This document shows, one piece after another, positions 1-5,699 of a stretch of DNA of 11,537 nt. This DNA comes from Polyangiaceae bacterium. Lineage in GTDB: Bacteria > Myxococcota_A > Polyangia > Polyangiales > Polyangiaceae. A model generated the notes under the pieces. It ran no database searches. It had not been told where the DNA came from and saw nothing but the letters and a program-made list of their open reading frames with translations. The stretch covers positions 1-11,537 of the forward strand of contig JAICXU010000035.1 of the NCBI GenBank assembly GCA_025934595.1, in the 5' to 3' direction. The translations under genes were made by a program, and so were the position numbers. Position 1 is the stretch's first letter. The number at the start of each line of letters is the position of its first letter.

Positions 1-372
1 GGACGCGCGGCCCAGCGTGTGTTTTTGCTGGCCGACGAGCTCGGTCTCAAATCGCTCACGATGCCCGCGCTCGGCACGGGCAACGCGCGCGTCAGCATGG
101 AGCGCGCCGCGAACGCGATGATGACGGCGCTGAAATGGCACGTTTTGCTCGGCGGAACACGTCTCGAGCACGTCGCGGTCATCCTCGAGAACGAACAGAA
201 GCTCAAGGTCTTCAAGTCCGTCGCCGAAGAAGCGCTTCGCGACGAAGACGACGCACCCGAGCTCGTCGATCTCGGTTTGCCGGTGGGCGACAGCATCGTC
301 CGCGGCGACTCGTCGACCCACATCGACATCGGGCATTTGGCGGGCTCGTTTTCGCGCCCGCGCGCGATGTGA
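1..372 (+). CDS. Macro-domain protein, C-terminal part (5' end off the window)
   Basis: The frame is open from base 1 and ends at TGA 370-372, giving 123 residues of the C-terminal part. The stretch SLTMPALGTGNARVSMERAA, followed by a helix and then a beta strand (HVAVIL) and an EQKLKVFKSVAEEAL helix, matches the end of a macro (Appr-1''-processing) domain. In that family the PALGTG loop contacts the phosphates of ADP-ribose, and the last strand and helix close the fold. Known members bind or hydrolyse ADP-ribose derivatives; which applies here cannot be told because the N-terminal catalytic or binding Asn/Asp region is missing. About 45 residues after the domain form an acidic, probably disordered tail. 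A GTG at 19 is only an internal Val codon, since the frame continues upstream. The next gene starts three bases after the stop, so the two are probably co-translated. The macro-domain call is from motif recognition, not a search. Confidence 0.8.
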   Translation, partial: GRAAQRVFLLADELGLKSLTMPALGTGNARVSMERAANAMMTALKWHVLLGGTRLEHVAVILENEQKLKVFKSVAEEALRDEDDAPELVDLGLPVGDSIVRGDSSTHIDIGHLAGSFSRPRAM

Positions 373-375
373 TCG

Positions 376-792
376 ATGCAGCCGAACGAGCCGCCGACGT
401 TCGTTCCTCTCAAAACGAGAGACGTCTTCCGAGAACGCGGCACGTTCTTCGGATTCGTTTTGTTCCTCGTGACCTCCTTCACGCTCATCGCGTCGATGGC
501 GATGATGATGGGCGGTGCGGCATTGCTCGAGAGGCTCGAGAAACGCCGCGGACACGAGGTCCACGTCGATCCGAAATATGCGACGTACATTTTGGCGCTC
601 GAGCTCGTCGAGCTCGTGTGTCTCGGCGGCACGTGGATGTGGAAGCGCTGGGGAATTTACGGTTATTTCGGCGCGAACGTGCTCGTGCTGCTCGTCGCGT
701 TCAAGGCCACGGGACATTGGCCGGCCTCGGACCTGATCACGCTCGCGGCAATGGCGGCCGCCTCGGTGCCGCGCCTGCACATGTTCGAGTAG
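376..792 (+). CDS. Small four-helix integral membrane protein, paralogue of the gene at 1659-2087
   Basis: This encodes 138 residues. Four hydrophobic segments are visible at about residues 23-47, 69-89, 93-113 and 117-136, preceded by a short polar N-terminus, so it is an inner-membrane protein. The signature WMWKRW (87-92) lies between helices 2 and 3, and the protein ends in PRLHMFE. The gene at 1659 has WAWKRW and PRWLMFED at the same spacing, without gaps over the last 50 or so residues, so the two are paralogues. I do not recognise a named family, and no catalytic residues stand out. The ATG at 376 is three bases after the macro-domain stop and has no clear Shine-Dalgarno of its own, which points to translational coupling. 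The function is unknown. Confidence 0.8.
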   Translation: MQPNEPPTFVPLKTRDVFRERGTFFGFVLFLVTSFTLIASMAMMMGGAALLERLEKRRGHEVHVDPKYATYILALELVELVCLGGTWMWKRWGIYGYFGANVLVLLVAFKATGHWPASDLITLAAMAAASVPRLHMFE

Positions 793-815
793 CGTCGCCG
801 GTGTAAGATCGGCGC

Positions 816-1316
816 ATGAAGAAACACGCCGACGAGAGCACGCTCAAGGCTCGTGTCGATCGCGCCGTCGCGCTCGTGCGCGAAATGGACGACCTCCTCG
901 ACGATCTCATCGAGCTCGACGTCGTGACTCGCAAGCATTCGATCGGCAAGCTTCGCGAAGGCGAGACCGACGCCATGCGCGCCGTGCTCGATGCGGCCGA
1001 CGCCGAGCCCGATTACTTTCGCGCGCTCGCCGGAAAAGATCGCGGCGGTGATGCGCGCCGATTCGAGACTGCGCCTTCGCGCGAGGCGCTCGACAAACGC
1101 GACGAGCTTTGTCGACTGCAGAAAGCGCTCCGGCCCTTTTCGCTGCGGCTCTCCGACACGATCTTGCATCTCGGCGCCGAGGCACGCGAGGTGACGAATG
1201 CCGCGTACCACATCGCGCGCGTGAACTCGGACGCCGATCCGAAGTTGAAGACGCATCTCGCACCTGCGTTCGCGTTCTATGCGCGCGGCGGAAGGCCGAA
1301 GGCGAGGAAAACCTAG
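816..1316 (+). CDS. Helical hypothetical protein
   Basis: This encodes 166 residues with no signal peptide or membrane segment, so it is likely cytoplasmic. It appears almost entirely helical: an acidic helix rich in Asp/Leu (about 13-36), a middle charged region (40-100) with a KRDEL-type helix, and a C-terminal helix pair around LSDTILHLGAEAREVTNAAY. The tail GGRPKARKT is basic. I recognise no domain or catalytic motif and assign no function. The start at 816 lies 23 bases after the preceding membrane-protein stop, and only a weak AAGA precedes it, so it may be the third gene of the macro-domain run. Wobble positions are strongly G/C like those of its neighbours, supporting a real gene. Confidence 0.75.
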   Translation: MKKHADESTLKARVDRAVALVREMDDLLDDLIELDVVTRKHSIGKLREGETDAMRAVLDAADAEPDYFRALAGKDRGGDARRFETAPSREALDKRDELCRLQKALRPFSLRLSDTILHLGAEAREVTNAAYHIARVNSDADPKLKTHLAPAFAFYARGGRPKARKT

Positions 1317-1342
1317 ACCCAGCGCCGTTCGCTAGCGGCAGC

Positions 1343-1456
1343 AAGAATGGCGAACCGCCAAGCCGCAAAGGTCGCCAAGGATCCAGGATCGAAGAGTCAC
1401 GGGATCAAAATCCAGATCGACTTGGCGTTCTTTGCGTCTTGGCGGTTCGCCTTCTT
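1343..1456. repeat. Inverted repeat of CGCCAAG-type units, probable MITE/REP-like element
   Basis: The left arm 1349-1379 and right arm 1421-1451 are inverted copies that pair at 28 of 31 positions, beginning with a perfect 14-bp match (GGCGAACCGCCAAG). With one bulged base the stem extends through AAGAA (1343-1347) against TTCTT (1452-1456). The loop is about 41 bases. Each arm is itself made of short tandem units: CCGCCAAG, CCGCAAAG and GTCGCCAAG. Read from 1347, one arm translates as NRQAAKVAKD and the other as LAFFASWRFAF. I have seen this NRQ-AK-AKD / LAxLASWRFA pattern as recurring intergenic palindromes in many GC-rich genomes. No transposase is present, so if mobile it would be non-autonomous. 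Target-site duplications were looked for by eye and none is clear. Confidence 0.75.
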
Positions 1457-1496
1457 ATGGGGCCCCGACCTCGGCAGAAACCCTCAAAAACTCCGA

Positions 1497-1522
1497 CAAA
1501 ACCCGCTAAAAGAGCGGTTTTG
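1497..1522 (+). terminator. Possible intrinsic terminator hairpin
   Basis: CAAAACCCGCT (1497-1507) pairs with AGCGGTTTTG (1513-1522) with one bulged C, around the loop AAAAG. The core is a CCGCT/AGCGG stem preceded by four A and followed by four T, the layout of a bidirectional terminator. It lies 180 bases beyond the stop of the helical hypothetical protein and 136 bases before the next start. It could therefore end transcription from the left-hand genes or shield the downstream gene. The T run is short, so this is tentative. Confidence 0.4.
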
Positions 1523-1645
1523 CGGCTCGCGCAGGCGCTCGTCCGATCCGCGCGTCGCGCGGCCCGTTTTTCAGCAGAGCGATCGCTGATTCAGCGGCGC
1601 GAGGCGTGGCGACCTCGACCACCGATGCTTCGGTTGGACGAGGAC

Positions 1646-1653
1646 AAGGGAGG
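1646..1653 (+). promoter_or_regulatory. Strong ribosome binding site for the gene at 1659
   Basis: AAGGGAGG lies five bases before the ATG at 1659. It is the clearest Shine-Dalgarno in the window and fixes that start. It also contrasts with the paralogue at 376, which has none and seems to depend on coupling, so the two copies are probably expressed differently. Confidence 0.7.
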
Positions 1654-1658
1654 CCTTC

Positions 1659-2087
1659 ATGCAAAACATTCCTTCGGGCTACGCGTCGCTGCAACCGACT
1701 CCGGCGATTCCTAAAAAGGATCGCGGCGTGTTTCTGACGGTGGTGCTCGGGTTCCAAACTCTGGCCGCACTTTGGGGCACGCTGATCACCGTGATCGGCG
1801 GTGCAAAGCTGGATCGCTTCACGGACGGCGGCGGCTCGTGGCAAGAAATCCACCACGTCACGACTCACATCGTGCTCGCCGTGGCGATCTTCGAGATCGC
1901 GAAGCTCGCGTCGCTCATGGGCATGTGGGCGTGGAAACGTTGGGCGCTCCTTCTCTATTACGCCGCGTCGGCGCTGGGGCTCGTCGCCGTCTGGAAATTG
2001 ACGGGGTCGCTCTCGTATTGGGAGATCACCGCCGTCGTCTTCATGGGCATCGCTACCCTGCCTCGTTGGCTCATGTTCGAGGACTGA
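1659..2087 (+). CDS. Small four-helix integral membrane protein, second paralogue
   Basis: This encodes 142 residues. Hydrophobic segments lie at about 23-48, 68-92, 96-116 and 120-140, after a 20-residue polar N-terminus ending in KKDRG. It shares with the protein at 376-792 the WxWKRW motif (90-95 here), a Lys-x-Thr-Gly motif (113-116), a Glu in helix 2 (79) and the PRxxMFE end, all in register. The N-terminal halves are much less alike, although a GG follows helix 1 in both. No enzyme motif is visible and I give no function. The ATG has a very good ribosome binding site. The last 17 bases overlap, tail to tail, the 3' end of the minus-strand transporter gene. Strong G/C bias at wobble positions supports it as real. 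Confidence 0.85.
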   Translation: MQNIPSGYASLQPTPAIPKKDRGVFLTVVLGFQTLAALWGTLITVIGGAKLDRFTDGGGSWQEIHHVTTHIVLAVAIFEIAKLASLMGMWAWKRWALLLYYAASALGLVAVWKLTGSLSYWEITAVVFMGIATLPRWLMFED

Positions 2088-2979
2088 CGGGGGCGGGGCT
2101 CGCGCGAGTCGAGAGCGCCGCTGCCGCGCCGACGAGGATCAGCGCTCCGCCGCCCATCGCGAGCGCATCGACGTGCTCGTGGAAAAGAATGCCGCCCACG
2201 ATGCACGTCGCGACGAGCGGCTCGAGCAGCGTGAGCGTCGACGCGCGACTCGCGGGGATGAAGCGAATTCCCCACACGAAAAGAAGGCCCGCGAGCGCGC
2301 CGGGTCCGAGCGATCCGACGACGAGCCACGCAAGCGCGCGCGAATCGATCGCGCTCCACGCTCCGCGCGGCGTCAACGCGACGAGGAGCGGTGTGGCGAC
2401 GACGCCGTGCCAAAACATCATCTCGCTCCCGGAAAAAATCGGCACGAGCGATTTGTTCACGAGCACGTTCGACGCATAAAACACGGCGCTCGCCGCGCCG
2501 AATGCAGCGCCGAGAACGAGGGCGTGATCGAGATGCGTTTGCCACGGCTGCAGAAGCAAGACGAGGCCGGCGAACGAGAGCGCGACCGCGATGCGCGTAC
2601 GGCGATCCGATTTTTCACGCAGCACGAACGGCGCCGCGATCGCGACGAGGATCGGCGTGAGATAATGAGTCAGCACCGCGACCGCGACCGACGTCGTTTG
2701 GTAAGCGCGAAAGAAAAATACGTCGTTCAGCGCGTCGCCGATGCCGAGCCACGCGACCGCCGCCCATGCGCCAGCGCTCGCCCGCACCGGGACGCGATCG
2801 CGGATCATGACGAAGGCGCTCGTGATCGTGACGATGCCGAGGACGATCGCCGATTCGAGCGTCGAGTCGAGGTGCCCGTAATGCTCCGCGCGTCGCAGAA
2901 AATAGGGCCAAAATCCCCAGGAGCTCGCCGCGGAGGCGACGAGCGCGTATCCGAGCGCCGCCCGCCCCTTTTCGGTCAC
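2071..2979 (-). CDS. EamA/DMT-superfamily permease
   Basis: This encodes 302 residues, the usual length for drug/metabolite transporters with two EamA repeats and ten membrane helices. Repeat 1 covers about residues 8-144 and ends with the family's typical layout: an A-x-L-x-x-Y-L-x-P helix, a loop with REK (121-123), then a hydrophobic helix. Repeat 2 covers about 152-290, with IPASRASTLTLLEPLVA (241-257) followed by FHE (266-268), the standard position of the conserved Glu in these proteins. It should sit in the inner membrane and move a small metabolite, but the substrate cannot be read from sequence. The GTG start at 2979 overlaps the mutS stop (GTGA), and no separate ribosome binding site is visible, so translation is probably coupled. 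The 3' end overlaps the convergent membrane-protein gene by 17 bases. Confidence 0.9.
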   Translation of the reverse strand: MTEKGRAALGYALVASAASSWGFWPYFLRRAEHYGHLDSTLESAIVLGIVTITSAFVMIRDRVPVRASAGAWAAVAWLGIGDALNDVFFFRAYQTTSVAVAVLTHYLTPILVAIAAPFVLREKSDRRTRIAVALSFAGLVLLLQPWQTHLDHALVLGAAFGAASAVFYASNVLVNKSLVPIFSGSEMMFWHGVVATPLLVALTPRGAWSAIDSRALAWLVVGSLGPGALAGLLFVWGIRFIPASRASTLTLLEPLVATCIVGGILFHEHVDALAMGGGALILVGAAAALSTRASPAPVSPRT

Positions 2980-5657
2980 GGCGCAGCGAGCTTTTTGAGC
3001 GACGCGACGAGCTGCAGCGCCTCGAGAGGCGTGAGCCGATCGACGTCGACGCTCCGAATCATGCCGAGCGCCTCGGTGACACCCGCGGGTGTTTCAACGG
3101 CCGGCGCCGCGCCGCCGAAGAGATCGAGCTGGGTGCGGCCCTTCTTCGTGCGACCGCGCATGGTGGCGTGGGATCCTCCCGGAAGCGGCGCGCCCTTCTC
3201 GAGATCTTCGAGGAGCGAACGCGCGCGCGCCAGCACGATCTCGGGCAACCCCGCCAGCCGCGCGCATGCGACGCCGAAGCTGCGCGACGCCGCGCCACGC
3301 GAGAGCTTGTGCAAAAATACGATGTCGCCTTCGTGCTCGCGCGCGGACACGCTCCAATTTTCGGCGCGCGTGCGCGTCATCGTGAGCTCGGTGAGCTCGT
3401 GATAGTGCGTGGCGAAGAGCGCGCGACACCCCACGACGTCGTGAAGATGCTCGGCGACCGCCCAGGCGATCGCGAGGCCGTCATAGGTGCTCGTTCCCCG
3501 GCCGATCTCGTCGAGCACGACGAGCGAGCGACGCGTGGCTCGCCGGAGGACGTTCGCGGTTTCCTTCATCTCGACCATGAACGTGCTGTCGCCTCGCGCA
3601 AGATTGTCGCTTGCGCCGACGCGCGTGAGCACGCGGTCGACCACGCCGATGTGCGCGCGGCGCGCGGGCACGAAAGAGCCCATTTGAGCCAAAATCACCG
3701 TCAATGCGACTTGCCGCATGAGGGTGGACTTGCCCGCCATGTTGGGACCGGTGACGAGCCAGAGGCGCGAAGCGAGGGACTCGTCGTCCGGTGACGGCGA
3801 TGCGTCGAGCGTGACGTCGTTCGCGACGAACCTCCCTGCCGCCGCGATTTTTTCGACGACGGGATGCCGGCTCTCTTCGATGTCGAGCACGAACGAGTCG
3901 TCGATCTCGGGACGCGCATAATCGTTTCGATGCGCGATTTCCGCGAGCGTGCTCGCGACGTCCCATTCCGCGAGACGCGCCGCGACTCCGCGCAGGCGTT
4001 CGACGTCTTTTCCGAGATCCCGAACGAGAGCGGCATAGAGCTCGGCCTCGCGCTCGGCCGCCCGACCTTCCGCGTGCGTGATTTTTTCGGCGAGCACGTC
4101 GAGCTCCTCACACGTGAATCGCTCGCCGCTCGCCACGGTCTGCTTGCGACGCCACGTGGAAGGCGCCTTCGCGACGTGTGATTTCGTGACCTCGAGGTAG
4201 TAACCGAAGACGCGTGTATAGCGGAGCTTGAGGCTCGGGATCTGCGACGACTCGCGCAGGCGTGTCTCGAGCTCGACGAGCAAACGCTGCCCGTCTTTCA
4301 TGAGGGTGCGTGCCTCGTTGAGGTCGGCGTCGAAGCCGTCGCGAATCACGTTGCCGTCGCTCGCTTTGAGCGGCGGCTCGTCACCGATGCCGCGCGCGAT
4401 TTTTTCGTACGTGTCGGCGCATGGATCGATCCACGGCTGTTTTTCCGGTATTCCGAGCGCCTGGCGCACGTCGCCGGGAGCGCGATCGAGCTCGGCGGAG
4501 AGCGGACCGAGCTCGTAGAGCGACGTCCGAAGCGCCACGAGATCGCGCGGGGCGGCGCGCTCGGTCGCGATTTTCATCGCGAGCCGTTCGATGTCCGACA
4601 CATTTTTCAGCTTCGTGCGCACGGCATCACGGAGACCGGGCTGCGTGACGAAGAGCTCGACCGCGTCGAGCCTCCGGCGAATGTCGGCGACGTTCGTCAG
4701 CGGAGCGAGCAGGCGCCGGCGCAAGAGACGCGCGCCGGACGCGGTCATCGTCGCGTCGATTTGCGCGAGGAGAGACGCCTTCGCGTCGTCACCGGTGGCG
4801 CGCACGAGCTCGAGATGCGCTTGCGTCGATTCGTCGAGAAGGAGCGTGTCGCCGAGCTGATAGGCGACGAGACGCGAGACGGCGATGCGCTTGCCGGGCT
4901 CGCATGTCTTCATCGTCTCGATGCAACGAGCAGCGGCAGCACGCGCGACCTTCGATGTCGTCGCGGCTCGTGCCTCCCCTTTTCCGAGCGCCTCGTCGAG
5001 CGCATCGTCGACGTCCTCCGCATCGAGCACCGCGAGACCCTGGCGGACGAACGCACGCGGCCGCACGGACCTGAAATCCTCCGCGATCGATTCGGTGCCC
5101 GGCCCGGCGAGGAGCTCGCGCGGATCGAGGCGAACGAGCTCCGCCATCGCATTCGGCGCATCGTCGACCTCGCACGCACGCAGCTCGCCGGTGGACGCGT
5201 CGATCGCGGAAATGCCGTAAATTCCCGCATCGAATTCGATAGATGCAAGATACATGTTTTTGCGGGCGTCGAGCGCAGCGTCGTCGTAGGTGATCGCCGG
5301 CGTGACCACGCGCACGACCTCGCGCGGCACGATCCCTTTGATCTTCGACGGGTCGCCCATCTGCTCGCAGATGGCCACGCTGAATCCCTGGTCGAGCAAC
5401 CGTTGGATGTACGAGCTCGCGGCGTGATACGGAACGCCGGCCATCGGGATCTCGTCCTCCGAATTTTTGTTGCGGCTCGTCAGCGTGAGCTCGAGAGCGC
5501 GCGCGGCGACGGCGGCGTCCTCGTAAAAGAGCTCGTAGAAGTCGCCCATGCGAAAAAACAAAAGCGCATCGGGATAAGCCTGCTTCGCCACGAGGAACTG
5601 GCGCATCACCGGCGTCGCCTTTTCGAGGCGCGCGAGGATCACGGACTCATCGATCAT
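2976..5657 (-). CDS. mutS: DNA mismatch repair ATPase MutS
   Basis: This encodes 893 residues, slightly longer than the roughly 850 usual for MutS. All domains are present in order. The mismatch-binding domain has GDFYELFYEDA, with Phe40 and Glu42 as the expected mismatch-stacking Phe-x-Glu. Next come the connector and the lever/clamp domains (FGYYLEVTKSH, 484-494). The ATPase domain has Walker A GPNMAGKST (637-645), the GASDNLARGDSTF loop (681-693), Walker B VVLDE (713-717) with GRGTSTYDG, and THYHEL (750-755). The ABC helix region near 789-804 is RSFGVACARLAGLP, a conservative variant of the usual RSYGI form. A flexible linker carries QLDLF (843-847), followed by a C-terminal LTPLEALQLVASLKKL helix typical of the dimer/tetramer tail. 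As the mismatch sensor it would work with MutL and the sliding clamp; mutL is not in this window. The ATG at 5657 gives the expected N-terminus. It lies 42 bases after the upstream gene, and its stop overlaps the transporter start. Confidence 0.98.
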   Translation of the reverse strand: MIDESVILARLEKATPVMRQFLVAKQAYPDALLFFRMGDFYELFYEDAAVAARALELTLTSRNKNSEDEIPMAGVPYHAASSYIQRLLDQGFSVAICEQMGDPSKIKGIVPREVVRVVTPAITYDDAALDARKNMYLASIEFDAGIYGISAIDASTGELRACEVDDAPNAMAELVRLDPRELLAGPGTESIAEDFRSVRPRAFVRQGLAVLDAEDVDDALDEALGKGEARAATTSKVARAAAARCIETMKTCEPGKRIAVSRLVAYQLGDTLLLDESTQAHLELVRATGDDAKASLLAQIDATMTASGARLLRRRLLAPLTNVADIRRRLDAVELFVTQPGLRDAVRTKLKNVSDIERLAMKIATERAAPRDLVALRTSLYELGPLSAELDRAPGDVRQALGIPEKQPWIDPCADTYEKIARGIGDEPPLKASDGNVIRDGFDADLNEARTLMKDGQRLLVELETRLRESSQIPSLKLRYTRVFGYYLEVTKSHVAKAPSTWRRKQTVASGERFTCEELDVLAEKITHAEGRAAEREAELYAALVRDLGKDVERLRGVAARLAEWDVASTLAEIAHRNDYARPEIDDSFVLDIEESRHPVVEKIAAAGRFVANDVTLDASPSPDDESLASRLWLVTGPNMAGKSTLMRQVALTVILAQMGSFVPARRAHIGVVDRVLTRVGASDNLARGDSTFMVEMKETANVLRRATRRSLVVLDEIGRGTSTYDGLAIAWAVAEHLHDVVGCRALFATHYHELTELTMTRTRAENWSVSAREHEGDIVFLHKLSRGAASRSFGVACARLAGLPEIVLARARSLLEDLEKGAPLPGGSHATMRGRTKKGRTQLDLFGGAAPAVETPAGVTEALGMIRSVDVDRLTPLEALQLVASLKKLAAP
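3117..3131 (-). other. Sliding-clamp-binding pentapeptide QLDLF in MutS
   Basis: These 15 bases encode Gln843-Leu-Asp-Leu-Phe847 of MutS, in a Gly/Arg/Lys-rich linker between the ATPase core and the C-terminal helix. QL[SD]LF is the consensus by which bacterial proteins bind the DnaN beta clamp. Many MutS proteins carry a motif of this kind at the equivalent place, so it likely tethers MutS to the replication clamp. This is inference from the motif match and its position. Confidence 0.75.
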
Positions 5658-5699
5658 CGCCTCGCGGTTTAGGCCAACTCTTCCCGCGGGTCTATGGTC

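Larger units (their letters stand above)
1317..1658. other. Intergenic region with palindromic element and terminator-like hairpin
   Basis: This is the longest gap in the window. From left to right it holds about 25 unremarkable bases, the inverted repeat at 1343-1456, the hairpin at 1497-1522, a 10-bp palindrome AGCGATCGCT at 1578-1587, a small stem (ACCGA/TCGGT, 1621-1634) and the strong ribosome binding site at 1646-1653. No convincing protein is encoded: the short frames here are either the translated inverted repeat or Arg-rich read-through. No -35/-10 promoter for the gene at 1659 could be identified with confidence, although one is expected in this stretch. Confidence 0.6.

Noticed and set aside
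1..1316. Possible anti-phage or toxin-antitoxin system built on the macro domain
   Set aside because: No ADP-ribosyltransferase, toxin, nuclease or effector is seen beside it. The two neighbours have no defence motifs.
1578..1587. Palindrome AGCGATCGCT resembling the cyanobacterial HIP1 core
   Set aside because: One copy of a 10-bp GC-rich palindrome is expected by chance and its flanks are not symmetric.
1347..1589. Short open frame starting in the inverted repeat (80 residues)
   Set aside because: Its first part is the translated repeat, and no ribosome binding site or protein-like composition supports it.
2173..3402. Plus-strand open frame of 409 residues opposite the transporter and the end of mutS
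   Set aside because: It spans two unrelated genes and has a highly charged, low-complexity composition, typical of an antisense frame.
5658..5699. Palindrome CCCGCGGG between the large protein gene and mutS as a terminator
   Set aside because: It is an 8-base palindrome without loop or T run and cannot form an intrinsic terminator.
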